Shown one piece after another: positions 8,604-18,919 of a DNA stretch of 64,000 nucleotides. The translations under genes were made by a program, and so were the position numbers. The DNA is taken from contig NZ_LXNG01000004.1 in assembly GCF_001642575.1 (NCBI RefSeq), positions 1 to 64,000 of the forward strand, in the 5' to 3' direction. The notes beneath the pieces are model-generated. The model was given only the letters and a program-made list of their open reading frames with translations, had not been told where the DNA came from and ran no database searches. The stretch comes from Xanthomonas floridensis. Lineage in GTDB: Bacteria; Pseudomonadota; Gammaproteobacteria; Xanthomonadales; Xanthomonadaceae. Position 1 is the stretch's first letter. Every line of letters starts with the position of its first letter.

Positions 8604-9924
8604 GTCTCTCGCTTCGGCTGCAGCCAGCCGCCCGGTCGTCATCGCCACCCTGGGCACGCACGGCGATGTGCGCCCGATCATCGCGCTTGGCCGCGGCCTG
8701 CAGGAGCGCGGCTACCCGGTGCGGGTGTTGACCAGCGCCAACTTCGCATCGCTGATCCGCGCCAACGGTCTTGAGTTCTTTCCGCTCAGCGGCGACCACC
8801 AGAAACTGTTGCAGGGTCATCCGGATGTTGCCGAGATGCGCGGTGGCTGGCGCGGCATCTGGGGTACTTTGCGTGCACAGCTGCTGGAGTGGGCGCGCGA
8901 TTGGGCCGAGCAGGGCCGCGCGGCCTGTGCCGATGCCGGCTTGATTCTCGGCGTCGGCAGCGCGAGCCTGCTGGCGCACAGCCTGGGCCAGGCCTATGGC
9001 CTGCCGGTGGTGCTTACGCAATTGCAGCCGCTCACCGCCTCGCGCCATGTGCCGTTGATGCTGATGCCCACCGTGCGTCTGCCTGGGCTGGTGAGCGTGG
9101 CGCTGCATCACGCGGTGCGCTTTGCCGGCTGGCAGCTGATGCGCCCGGCCCTCAACGGCATCGTGCGCCCGGCCTTGGGGTTGCCGGCGTATCCGTGGAG
9201 TGGCCCCGACCGCAGCGCGCAGCGCGTGGTGTATGGCTATAGCGAGCATCTGTGCCCACGTCCGCCGGACTGGCCGGACCGGGCCCAGGTCAGCGGCTTC
9301 TGGCAGCTGCCGCAGCCGCAGTGGCAGCCGCCTGCCGCGCTGGAGGCATTTCTGCAGGCCGGCCCGCCGCCGCTGTACATCGGTTTCGGCAGCATGATCA
9401 GCAGCGATGCGGCGCAGCTCACCGCCATCGTCAAGGCGGCGGTGCGTTTGACCGGTCAACGCGCGCTGCTGGCCAGCGGCTGGGGCGGGCTGGCGGCCGG
9501 GGAAGATGCCTCCGACGATGCCGGGCGCTTCTTCCAGCTGGAGCAGGCGCCGCACGATTGGCTGTTCCCGCGGGTGTCGGTGGCGGTGCATCACGGCGGT
9601 GCCGGCACCACCGGTGCGGCGCTTGCCGCAGGGATTCCATCGGTGGTGCTGCCGTTCGGCTACGACCAACCGTTCTGGGCGCATTGCCTGGCCCAACGTG
9701 GGGTGGCACCACCTGCACTTGCACGTGTCGGCCTTCAGCCGGAGACGCTGGCCGAAGCGCTGCGCCAGGCCAGTACACCCGCCATGCGCACGGCGGCACG
9801 CGCGCTGGGCCAGCGCATTCGCGACGAAGACGGCGTGCGCAACGCGGTCGATCGGCTGGAAGCCTGGGGGCTATTGCATCCAGTCGCGCGGGTGGCACGG
9901 GTCGAGCAGGCGGCGGTGGCCTGA
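8596..9924 (+). CDS. GT1/UGT-type glycosyltransferase (RhlB/sterol-glucosyltransferase-like)
   Basis: A 442-residue GT-B fold enzyme. The N-terminal acceptor half opens with IATLGTHGDVRPIIALGRGL, typical of macrolide, sterol and rhamnolipid glycosyltransferases. The C-terminal donor half holds the UGT signature HHGGAGTTGAALAAGIPSVV near 332-351, followed by PFGYDQPFWA. It has no signal peptide or membrane anchor, so it is probably cytosolic or peripheral. Its ATG overlaps the stop of the NRPS gene by 8 bases, which implies one transcript and translational coupling. The likely task, by inference, is to glycosylate the acyl-amino acid or small peptide released by the NRPS. Donor and acceptor cannot be read from the sequence. 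Confidence 0.9.
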   Translation: MPESLASAAASRPVVIATLGTHGDVRPIIALGRGLQERGYPVRVLTSANFASLIRANGLEFFPLSGDHQKLLQGHPDVAEMRGGWRGIWGTLRAQLLEWARDWAEQGRAACADAGLILGVGSASLLAHSLGQAYGLPVVLTQLQPLTASRHVPLMLMPTVRLPGLVSVALHHAVRFAGWQLMRPALNGIVRPALGLPAYPWSGPDRSAQRVVYGYSEHLCPRPPDWPDRAQVSGFWQLPQPQWQPPAALEAFLQAGPPPLYIGFGSMISSDAAQLTAIVKAAVRLTGQRALLASGWGGLAAGEDASDDAGRFFQLEQAPHDWLFPRVSVAVHHGGAGTTGAALAAGIPSVVLPFGYDQPFWAHCLAQRGVAPPALARVGLQPETLAEALRQASTPAMRTAARALGQRIRDEDGVRNAVDRLEAWGLLHPVARVARVEQAAVA

Positions 9925-10558
9925 GGCTGACAGTGCTGCATCGGTGTCAAGCCGCGCATCGTGCTCGGCGACAGGGAGTCTCATGCCTGCGCAGGCAGGC
10001 TAAGTGCAGCGATCAGGACAGCTGCGCTCGCCGTCAGGCGGGCACGGCCGTCATTCGTTGCGACGTGTACCGCTCGCTTACTCCTGTTCCCGAGCGCGGC
10101 GCGCAGACGCGCCTGACGAATGCTCGCTTTGTCGTGTTGGCCACTCTAAGTCGCTGGCGTGATGCAACGGGGTGGCAGGCAGTGCATTGAACGCAAGGCT
10201 GCATCGGTCCACGTCGGTCGCAGCGGCCAGCCACATCGCCGCCGCAGGCCAGGCGCCCCTCGCCATGCGGCGCAAGCAGCAGTACGACGTGACGTCAGGG
10301 CAACCTCGCAACCGCATGGATCGCCCGCTGCCCTGCAGGCATGGCTGCGGACGCTCGTCGCAGTGATCGTCCGCCGCTCGATGCGTTGTCTGTCCATCTC
10401 TCCACGTGTCTGCCACGGTGCTTTGCATCCCGATGCGTGAGCGGGGAATGCACCGGCAGCACGCACCGCAGCGCCGCCGGCAACGCTCACATCGCCCAAC
10501 CTACGCATGGGCGTCAGCCATACGGCACAATCGGCCGTCCTCATTGCCGATCGCTCCT
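9925..10558. other. Gene-poor stretch between glycosyltransferase and acyltransferase
   Basis: About 630 bases with no convincing frame. The only discrete structure noticed is a perfect 14-bp palindrome, TGCCTGCGCAGGCA, at 9984-9997, about 60 bp after the glycosyltransferase stop. The distance makes it doubtful that the downstream acyltransferase shares the NRPS transcript. Confidence 0.5.
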
Positions 10559-11686
10559 ATGCGCTATCCCGCTCTGGACCTGCTGCGTGGCATCGCCATC
10601 GTCTGGGTGATGCTGTTCCATTCCTTCGTGGTCGGCGGGCTGGGGCCGGACTGGGCGTGGCTGTCGCGCTACGGCTGGATGGGGGTGGACCTGTTCTTCG
10701 TACTGAGCGGGTTTCTGATCGGCAGCCAGGTGCTTATGCCGCTGGCGTGCGGGCAGCGGCTGGATTTCAAGGACTTCTACCTGCGGCGCGCGTTTCGCAT
10801 CCTGCCGGCGTTTGCGGTGGTGCTGATCGTCTACATGGTGTGGCCGGGGTTTCGCGAAGCGCCCGGGCTGGCGCCGTGGTGGATGTTCGCCAGTTTCACC
10901 CTGAACCTGTTCGTCGATTACGGCCAGCAGGCTGCCTTCTCGCACGCCTGGTCGCTGTGCGTGGAAGAGCATTTCTATCTGGTGTTTCCGCTGCTGGCCA
11001 CGCTGTTGTTGCGGCGGCCGTCGGCCAGGCGCTTCATTGCGTTGTGCGTGGTGGTGGTGCTGGCCGGCATCGTATTGCGTACCAGCGTGTGGCTGCACAA
11101 CACCGCGCTGGACCAGATCGGCGGCGGGCAGCAGCGCAACTGGTTTGTCGAAGACATCTACTACCCCACCTGGAACCGCCTCGACGGCCTGCTGGCCGGC
11201 GTGGTGCTGGCGGTGCTCAAGGTGTTTCGCCCGCAGACCTGGCAACGGTTGCAGCAGCGTGGAGGCACCTGGTTGCTGGCCGGCATCGCAGTGCTGGCCC
11301 TGGCGATGTGGCTGTTTCGCGAACGTACCGGCCTGATCGGCAATGCGGTGGGGTGGCCGGTGCTCTCGTTCGGCCTGGCCTTGCTGGTGCTGGCAGGCAC
11401 CGCGACCGACAGTGCCTTCGGCCGCCTGCGCGTGCCCGGTGCGGCCTGGCTGGCGGCGATCTCCTACAGCCTGTACCTGACCCACAAGGCGATGTTTCAT
11501 GTGACTCAAGAATGGTTTGGCGCCACGCTGGAAGGCCGGGGCCTCCTGGCATTTGTGGTGTATGGCGTGGTGGCGCTGGCGGCAGGCGCGTTGCTGCATT
11601 ACGCGGTGGAGCTTCCGTTCCTGCAGCTGCGCGGCGCGCTGCTGCGGCGGCGTGCGGCACTGCGCAGGGGTGCCGAGCTGGCGTAA
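10559..11686 (+). CDS. Acyltransferase 3 family membrane protein (OafA/YrhL-like)
   Basis: A 375-residue integral membrane protein of about ten predicted segments, which acylates exported sugars or lipids at the inner membrane. The family hallmarks are LDLLRGIAIVWVMLFHS at the N-terminus (R and H conserved), the GVDLFFVLSGFLIG segment, the SHAWSLCVEEHFYLVFPLL box near 125-145, and the late SYSLYLTHK motif. The start is the ATG giving MRYPALDLLRG, where the family begins; upstream frame extensions are low quality. It has the same strand as the NRPS and glycosyltransferase but is separated by 630 bp, so a shared pathway is possible, not shown. The substrate is unknown. Confidence 0.9.
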   Translation: MRYPALDLLRGIAIVWVMLFHSFVVGGLGPDWAWLSRYGWMGVDLFFVLSGFLIGSQVLMPLACGQRLDFKDFYLRRAFRILPAFAVVLIVYMVWPGFREAPGLAPWWMFASFTLNLFVDYGQQAAFSHAWSLCVEEHFYLVFPLLATLLLRRPSARRFIALCVVVVLAGIVLRTSVWLHNTALDQIGGGQQRNWFVEDIYYPTWNRLDGLLAGVVLAVLKVFRPQTWQRLQQRGGTWLLAGIAVLALAMWLFRERTGLIGNAVGWPVLSFGLALLVLAGTATDSAFGRLRVPGAAWLAAISYSLYLTHKAMFHVTQEWFGATLEGRGLLAFVVYGVVALAAGALLHYAVELPFLQLRGALLRRRAALRRGAELA

Positions 11687-11724
11687 TGCGCTGTGTAGTT
11701 CATCGGTCGAAGGGGCACAAGTAA

Positions 11725-11747
11725 AAAGCCGCGCAATGCGCGGCTTT
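11725..11747. terminator. Bidirectional intrinsic terminator
   Basis: AAAGCCGCGC-aat-GCGCGGCTTT is a perfect 10-bp stem with a 3-base loop and A/T tracts on both sides. It lies between the convergent acyltransferase and SDR genes, so it can serve both strands. Confidence 0.85.
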
Positions 11748-11852
11748 CTGATGAATCCGTTCGATGCGCCACATGCCTTGCGCGGCGCACCGCGCAGCGT
11801 AGCCCGCGCCCTGCGCGCTCACCGTTTCCACCCACCTCTCAGCCGCACTGCC

Positions 11853-13305
<1,453 letters not shown>

Positions 13306-13313
13306 CACCGCGC

Positions 13314-14204
13314 TTACTGCGCCTTGATCGCGATGGCAGGCAAGCCGCTGCCGGTGAGTTTCTGCTTGGCTTCGGCCAGTTCGCCAGCGCTGCCGTACGG
13401 ACCCATGCGCACGCGATACACCGTCTTGCCGCTGATTTCGGCCGATTCCACGCGTGCGGCCAGGCCCATCATCGCCAGCTTGGCCTTGGTCGATTCGGCA
13501 TCGCCGGAGGCACCGAACGAGCCGGCCTGCAGGATGTAACGGGTGTTGTCGGTCACCGCAGGTGCGGCGGCGGGGCTGGACGCCGGCGTGGCGGCGGCAA
13601 CTGCCGGCTTGGGCGCAGTGGCAGCCGGCGTGGTGAGCGCAGCGGTGCTGGCTGGCGCAGGCGTGGCAGCCGGGCGGGTCTGGGCGGCTTCCGGCAACGG
13701 CTTGGGCACGCGGGCGGCCGGTTCGTTCAAGGGCACCGGCACGCTGGCGGCAGGCGTGGCCGCGGCGACGCTGGCTGCGCCGCCCGGTGCTGGTGGCACC
13801 GGCTTGCCTTCCAGTGCCGCGCGCGCGCGCGCAGCTTCCTCGGCACGTGCACTGGCGGCCAGTTCCGCATCGGACATCTGCACTTCCTTGCCGGGCAGCA
13901 AGGTGTAGAAGTCGTACTGGGTCTGCGCATCGCCGGGCTTGGCCTGCGGCTTGGGCGGCTGCGTGCTGGGCTTGGGCAACTCGGCCGGCGTATCGGTGTC
14001 GGCATCGGCCACGGGCTCAGGCTGCGCGTCGGGGTTGGCCCGCGGACCCACGCGCAGGAAGCCGTCGCCGTCCTTCTTGAACAGGTTGGGCGCGGCCAGG
14101 AAGATCACCGCCGCAATCGCGGCGCCCGCCACCAACCACACCCAACCGGGCGTGCCATTGCTGGTGTTGCGTCGTGCCTGGCTCTTACCGCGTCGTGCTG
14201 CCAT
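13314..14204 (-). CDS. SPOR-domain inner-membrane protein (FtsN/DedD-like)
   Basis: A 296-residue bitopic protein. Residues 1-20 are a basic cytoplasmic tail (RRGKSQARR). Residues about 21-41 form one transmembrane helix (VWLVAGAAIAAVIFLAA). Residues about 50-215 form a long Pro/Ala-rich periplasmic linker, and the C-terminal 75 residues are a SPOR domain (YILQAGSFGASGDAESTKAKL ... YRVRMGPYGSAGEL) that binds glycan strands lacking stem peptides at the septum. The architecture is that of FtsN, and a gene just downstream of argS fits recalled gammaproteobacterial context. A general SPOR protein remains possible because the FtsN essential helix cannot be identified by eye. Confidence 0.85.
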   Translation of the reverse strand: MAARRGKSQARRNTSNGTPGWVWLVAGAAIAAVIFLAAPNLFKKDGDGFLRVGPRANPDAQPEPVADADTDTPAELPKPSTQPPKPQAKPGDAQTQYDFYTLLPGKEVQMSDAELAASARAEEAARARAALEGKPVPPAPGGAASVAAATPAASVPVPLNEPAARVPKPLPEAAQTRPAATPAPASTAALTTPAATAPKPAVAAATPASSPAAAPAVTDNTRYILQAGSFGASGDAESTKAKLAMMGLAARVESAEISGKTVYRVRMGPYGSAGELAEAKQKLTGSGLPAIAIKAQ

Positions 14205-14376
14205 CTACCACTTCTCCGAATCGTGTCGTTGCGGGCCATTGCCCGACGTGCTGCGGCGATCGCTGTTGCTGCGCCTGCTGCCGGGCACGGCGCGGGCGAT
14301 GAGGGGTGGCCAGAACGGCCTTTGCCTGCGGCGCAGCCAGGGGGACGTCCCCGGCTGCGGTATCCCGGTGGCGTGC

Positions 14377-16065
14377 TTACATCTTTTCCGGAGCGCTGAC
14401 GCCCAGCAGTTCCAGGCCGTTGGCGAGCACTTGCTGGGTGGCCACCGCCAGGGTGAGCTTGGCATCGCGCTCGGCGGCATCGTCCACCAGCACCTTGCTG
14501 TTGTGATACCACGTGTGGAAGGCATGCGCCAATTCACGCAGGTATTGCGCAATCTGGTACGGCTCCAGCGTCTGGCCAGCCATTTCCACCACTTCCGGGT
14601 AACGCGATAGCTCCAGCATCACCGCAAGCGAGTGCTCGTCGTCCAGACGCGCCAGCTGGGCCAGGCCGTTGGCCTGTTCGTACTTGAGGCCCTTTTCCTG
14701 CGCCTGGCGCAGCACGCTGCACACGCGCGCATGCGCGTACTGCACGTAGAACACCGGGTTGTCGTTGCTCTGCGCGCGCGCCAGATCGATGTCGAAGGTC
14801 AACTGCGAATCGGGCTTGCGCGCGATCAGGAACCAACGCACCGCATCGGCGCTGGTTTCTTCGATCAGATCGCGCAGGGTGACGTAGCTGCCGGCACGCT
14901 TGGACAGCTTCACTTCTTCGCCGCCGCGCATCACCGTGACCATCTGGTGCAGCACGTATTCCGGCCAGCCCTGCGGGATGCCCAGTTCCAGCGCCTGCAG
15001 GCCGGCGCGCACGCGCGTCAGCGAGCCGTGGTGGTCGGCGCCCAGTTCGGTGATCGCGCGCTCGTAACCGCGCTGCCACTTGGTCAGGTGGTAGGCGACG
15101 TCCGGCACGAAGTAGGTGTAGGTGCCGTCGGACTTGCGCATGACGCGGTCCTTGTCGTCGCCGAAGTCGGTGGACTTCAGCCACAACGCGCCGCCTTCTT
15201 CGTAGGTGTGGCCGGAGGCGATCAGCTTCTGCACCGCTTCTTCGACCTTGCCGTCCTTGTACAGCGAGCTTTCCAGGAAATAGATATCGAAGTCGACGCG
15301 GAACGCGGCCAGGTCGTGGTTCTGCTCGTTGCGCAGATACGCCACCGCGAAGCGACGGATCGATTCGAGATCGGCCGGATCCTTGGTGCCGGTGACCAGG
15401 TGGCCTTCCAGGTCGACGGTGTCGCCGGCCAGGTAGGCGTTGGCCACATCGGCGATGTAGTCGCCGCGGTAGCCGTTCTCCGGCCAGCCGTCGCTGTCGG
15501 GGGTGAGTCCTTGCGCGCGCGCCTGCACCGACAGCGCAAGGTTTTCGATCTGCACGCCGGCATCGTTGTAGTAGAACTCGCGCTTGACGTTCCAGCCATT
15601 GGCATCGAGCACGCGTGCCAGGCTGTCGCCGATCGCCGCGGCGCGGCCGTGGCCAACGTGCAGCGGGCCGGTGGGGTTGGCCGAAACATATTCCACGCCC
15701 ACCGAGCGGCCATTGCCGGCCAGGCCGCGGCCATAGTCGTGGCCCTGCTTGATCACATGCGCCACTTCGCGCTGGTAGGCGGTGGGAGCCAGATGGAAAT
15801 TGATGAAGCCGGGGCCGGCGATCTCCACCTGGGTCACATCGTCGCTGGCCGGCAGCGCGGCAACCAGCGCCTGCGCCAATGCGCGCGGATTGCTGCGCGC
15901 GGCCTTGGCCAGCAGCATCGCCGCATTGGTGGCGAAGTCGCCGTGCTCGCGTGTCTTGGGTCGCTCGACCACAAAATCCGGCGGCAGGGTGTCGGCGGGC
16001 AGGGTGCCGTTGGCGCGCAAGGCTTCGATGCCTTGGCCGATCAGTGCGCGGAGTAGGGCTTTCAC
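14377..16065 (-). CDS. argS: Arginyl-tRNA synthetase
   Basis: A class I synthetase of 562 residues that charges tRNA-Arg with arginine in the cytosol. The HIGH-equivalent is [13 protein letters not shown] near residue 120. The KMSKS-equivalent appears as [10 protein letters not shown], and the C-terminal DALR anticodon-binding domain contains [14 protein letters not shown] and a terminal [13 protein letters not shown]. The start is a GTG giving (M)[15 protein letters not shown], where ArgS proteins begin; an upstream frame extension of 38 residues is low quality. It lies upstream of the SPOR-domain gene on the same strand, 172 bp apart. Confidence 0.97.
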   Translation of the reverse strand: MKALLRALIGQGIEALRANGTLPADTLPPDFVVERPKTREHGDFATNAAMLLAKAARSNPRALAQALVAALPASDDVTQVEIAGPGFINFHLAPTAYQREVAHVIKQGHDYGRGLAGNGRSVGVEYVSANPTGPLHVGHGRAAAIGDSLARVLDANGWNVKREFYYNDAGVQIENLALSVQARAQGLTPDSDGWPENGYRGDYIADVANAYLAGDTVDLEGHLVTGTKDPADLESIRRFAVAYLRNEQNHDLAAFRVDFDIYFLESSLYKDGKVEEAVQKLIASGHTYEEGGALWLKSTDFGDDKDRVMRKSDGTYTYFVPDVAYHLTKWQRGYERAITELGADHHGSLTRVRAGLQALELGIPQGWPEYVLHQMVTVMRGGEEVKLSKRAGSYVTLRDLIEETSADAVRWFLIARKPDSQLTFDIDLARAQSNDNPVFYVQYAHARVCSVLRQAQEKGLKYEQANGLAQLARLDDEHSLAVMLELSRYPEVVEMAGQTLEPYQIAQYLRELAHAFHTWYHNSKVLVDDAAERDAKLTLAVATQQVLANGLELLGVSAPEKM

Positions 16066-16388
16066 GTGGGATCTGCTTGGAACGAAACCAGCGATTTTAC
16101 CCGACCGCGCGGCGCAGGGTCCGGCCGATGGTTCAGGTCGGCGCGCCGGCGTGACGCGATCCACCCAGGCCCCGCGCAACGGCCAGGCGGGCGCGGCCGG
16201 TGTTTGCCGCCGGCAATTGCCCTCGTGTGCTGTGGCTCACCCTTGGCACAGGCTGCTTCCGTACGGAGTGGTCGGTCATCTCAGCTAGGTGTTCAGTCCC
16301 GGCATGCAGCTGCCCTGGCGCTGCGCACCACCGATGCCGCCCCTCACTGACCGGCAGCTGCCCGGATGGCATCGCGTCCGGCAGGGCA
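16066..16388. other. Intergenic region upstream of argS
   Basis: About 320 bases between the argS start and the radC stop. It must hold the argS promoter, but I could not place convincing -35/-10 boxes and saw no gene or strong hairpin. Confidence 0.4.
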
Positions 16389-17075
16389 TCAGGCGCGCCA
16401 GTCCAGCCAGCCGCGCTCGGCCAGCGAGACCGGCCGGCCGTCGCCGATCACGAAGTGGTCCAGCAGGCGGATATCCACCAGATCCAGCCCTTGCAGCAGG
16501 CGTTGGGTGACGGCGCGGTCGGCCTCGGATGGCTCCGGATTGCCGGACGGGTGGTTGTGACCCACGATCACCGCCGCGGCGTTGTGCAGCAGCGCCCGCC
16601 GTACCACTTCGCGCGGATGGATGTCGGCGCCGTCGATGGTGCCGGTGAACATTTCCTCGAAGGCGATCGCGCGGTGGCGGTTGTCCAGGAACAGCACCGC
16701 GAACACCTCGTAGGCGCGGGCGCGCAGCCGCTGCGAAAAATAGCGGCCCACGCTGGGCGGGTCGCTGAGCGCCTCGCCGCGCTCCAGCCCGCTCATCAGG
16801 TGGCGGTGCGCCAGTTCCAGCGCCGCGTTGAGCTTGCACGCCGAGGCCGGGCCCAGGCCAGGCAGGCGCGCCAGGGCCGAGGCCGGGCGGTCCAGCAGCA
16901 CCCGCAGCGGCCCGTGCCGGTGCAGCAACTCGCGCGCGGTCTTGACCGCGTCCTGGCCGCGCAGGCCCGAGCCGACGAAGATCGCCAGCAGCTCGGCGTC
17001 GGAGAGGGCAGGCGCGCCGCGCGCCAGGAGTTTTTCGCGCGGGCGTTCGGTGCTGGGCCAGTCGTGTATGTGCAT
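16389..17075 (-). CDS. radC: RadC family protein (JAB/MPN domain)
   Basis: A 228-residue protein with an N-terminal UPF0758 helix-hairpin-helix part ([18 protein letters not shown] near 73-90) and a C-terminal JAMM metalloprotease-like domain. The metal-binding motif is complete: [16 protein letters not shown]. Despite the name, a role in DNA repair is disputed in the literature, and its activity is unknown. The start is the ATG giving [17 protein letters not shown], the usual RadC N-terminus, not the upstream in-frame ATG at 17129. It is divergent from coaBC, 96 bp away. Confidence 0.92.
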   Translation of the reverse strand: MHIHDWPSTERPREKLLARGAPALSDAELLAIFVGSGLRGQDAVKTARELLHRHGPLRVLLDRPASALARLPGLGPASACKLNAALELAHRHLMSGLERGEALSDPPSVGRYFSQRLRARAYEVFAVLFLDNRHRAIAFEEMFTGTIDGADIHPREVVRRALLHNAAAVIVGHNHPSGNPEPSEADRAVTQRLLQGLDLVDIRLLDHFVIGDGRPVSLAERGWLDWRA

Positions 17076-17171
17076 ATGGCGAGATTGCCGGTGCTTATCG
17101 CCCACGCCCATCAGGCCAGGCAGGGCCATCGGCTAATCTAGTTGTCCTTGTAACCGTAGGACGACTCCGAC

Positions 17172-18443
17172 GTGATCGGCTCCACTCAGGCCCGCCCCCT
17201 GGACGGACAGCGTTTGCTGCTGTGCGTCGGCGGAGGCATCGCCGCTTACAAATCGCTTGAACTGGTCCGTCGCCTGCGCGACGCCGGCGCGCAGGTGCAG
17301 GTCGCCATGACCAGCGGCGCGCAACAGTTCGTCACCCCGCTGAGCTTCCAGGCGCTGTCCGGGCAACCGACCCGCACCACGCTGTGGGACAGCGCCGCCG
17401 AGCAGGCGATGGGGCATATCGAACTGGCCCGGTGGGCCGACCAGGTGATCGTGGCGCCGGCCACCGCCGACCTGCTCGCGCGCCTGGCGCACGGGCTGGC
17501 CGACGATCTGGTCACCACGCTGTGCCTGGCCACGACTGCGCCGCTGACCGTGGCCCCGGCGATGAACCACCGCATGTGGCTGCATGCGGCCACCCAGGCC
17601 AATATCGCCACCCTGCGCGCGCGCGGCGTGGCAGTGGTCGGCCCCGAGGACGGCCCGCTGGCCGAAGGCGAATCCGGTCCCGGCCGGCTGGCCGAGCCGG
17701 CGGCGATCATCGCTGCACTGGCAGGCGCCCAGACCGTCGCCGCCGCGCCTGCCGCCGCCCTGGCCGCCACCGCGCCGGCGTTCATTCCCAGCAGTGCGCA
17801 GCTGGAAGGCCTGCGCATCGTGATCAGCGCCGGGCCCACATTTGAAGACCTGGACCCGGTGCGCTACGTCGGCAACCGCAGCAGCGGCAAGATGGGCTAC
17901 GCCCTGGCCGCCGCCGCTGCCCGCCAGGGCGCCGACGTCGTCCTGGTCAGCGGACCGGTGCACCAGACCACCCCGCCCGGGGTGCAGCGCACCGACGTGC
18001 GCTCGGCCGCGCAGATGCGCGACGCGGTGCTGGGCGCTTTCCCGGCCGATATCTACATCGGCGCGGCCGCGGTCGCCGACTACACTCCCAAGCGGGTGGT
18101 GTCGCAGAAGATCAAGAAGACCGGCGAAACGCTCACCCTGGAACTGGTGCGCACCCCGGACATCCTGTCCGAGGTCGCCGCGCAGACCGGCGCGCTCAAA
18201 CTGGTGGTCGGTTTTGCGGCCGAAACGCACGATGTGGAGCATTACGCGCGTGGCAAGCTGGCGGCCAAGCGGCTGGACCTGATTATCGCCAACCAGGTGG
18301 GGATCGAGGGCGGCGGGTTCGAGAGCGACAACAACGCCGCCACCGCCTACTGGCAAGGCGGCGAGCGTGTGTTCCCCAGCAGCAGCAAGACCCAGCTGGC
18401 CGACCAACTGCTGGCCCTGATCGCGGAGAGATTGCAGGCATGA
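17172..18443 (+). CDS. coaBC: Bifunctional phosphopantothenoylcysteine decarboxylase/synthetase
   Basis: A 423-residue CoA-biosynthesis enzyme joining 4'-phosphopantothenate to cysteine (CoaB) and decarboxylating the product (CoaC, FMN). The CoaC half shows [16 protein letters not shown], the PASANT-type loop APAMNHRMW and GPGRL. The CoaB half shows [24 protein letters not shown] and the KIKKTG motif that closes on the acyl-cytidylate. The start is GTG at 17172, with no better ATG nearby. It overlaps dut by four bases (ATGA), heading a coaBC-dut-phosphomannomutase operon that matches the coaC-dut-algC order of Pseudomonas. Confidence 0.95.
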   Translation: MIGSTQARPLDGQRLLLCVGGGIAAYKSLELVRRLRDAGAQVQVAMTSGAQQFVTPLSFQALSGQPTRTTLWDSAAEQAMGHIELARWADQVIVAPATADLLARLAHGLADDLVTTLCLATTAPLTVAPAMNHRMWLHAATQANIATLRARGVAVVGPEDGPLAEGESGPGRLAEPAAIIAALAGAQTVAAAPAAALAATAPAFIPSSAQLEGLRIVISAGPTFEDLDPVRYVGNRSSGKMGYALAAAAARQGADVVLVSGPVHQTTPPGVQRTDVRSAAQMRDAVLGAFPADIYIGAAAVADYTPKRVVSQKIKKTGETLTLELVRTPDILSEVAAQTGALKLVVGFAAETHDVEHYARGKLAAKRLDLIIANQVGIEGGGFESDNNAATAYWQGGERVFPSSSKTQLADQLLALIAERLQA

Positions 18444-18907
18444 GCGACCCGACCCACTCCTTGCAGCTGAAGTTGCTCGATCCGCGCTTCGGCGACGCAT
18501 GGCCGTTGCCGGCCTACGCCACCGAGGCCAGCGCAGGCATGGACCTGCGCGCCGCACTGGAAGCGCCGATGACGCTGGAACCCGGCGATGCGGCGTTGAT
18601 TCCCAGCGGCATCGCCATCCATCTGGCCGACCCGCAGCTGTGTGCGGTGGTCCTGCCGCGTTCGGGCCTGGGCCATCGTCACGGCATCGTGCTCGGCAAC
18701 GGCACCGGGCTCATCGATGCCGACTACCAGGGGCCGCTGCTGATCAGCACCTGGAATCGTGGGCGCGAGGCCTTCACCATCGAGCCGGGCGACCGCATCG
18801 CGCAGCTGGTGATCCTGCCGATCGTGCGCGTGGGCCTGCAAGTGGTGGATACTTTCGTCGACAGCGCGCGGGGAGCGGGTGGATTCGGCCACACCGGGGT
18901 GCGCTGA
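18440..18907 (+). CDS. dut: Deoxyuridine triphosphatase (dUTPase)
   Basis: A 155-residue trimeric enzyme that hydrolyses dUTP to dUMP and pyrophosphate, keeping uracil out of DNA and feeding dTMP synthesis. Motif 1 is AGMDLRAA, motif 2 is [10 protein letters not shown], motif 3 is [13 protein letters not shown] with the catalytic Asp and Tyr, motif 4 is GDRIAQLVI, and motif 5 is the C-terminal GAGGFGHTG. All five are present and the length is typical. It starts inside the coaBC stop (ATGA) and is followed 12 bp later by the phosphomannomutase gene. Confidence 0.96.
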   Translation: MSDPTHSLQLKLLDPRFGDAWPLPAYATEASAGMDLRAALEAPMTLEPGDAALIPSGIAIHLADPQLCAVVLPRSGLGHRHGIVLGNGTGLIDADYQGPLLISTWNRGREAFTIEPGDRIAQLVILPIVRVGLQVVDTFVDSARGAGGFGHTGVR

Positions 18908-18919
18908 CGGGGGAGTCGC

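Noticed and set aside
5280-9696. Long antisense frames (779 and 627 codons) across the NRPS and glycosyltransferase
   Set aside because: Same GC-driven shadow effect; the plus-strand frames carry every expected domain motif.
9984-9997. TGCCTGCGCAGGCA palindrome as an operator
   Set aside because: It is short, GC-rich and in the middle of a non-coding gap with no nearby promoter; chance is plausible in 65% GC DNA.
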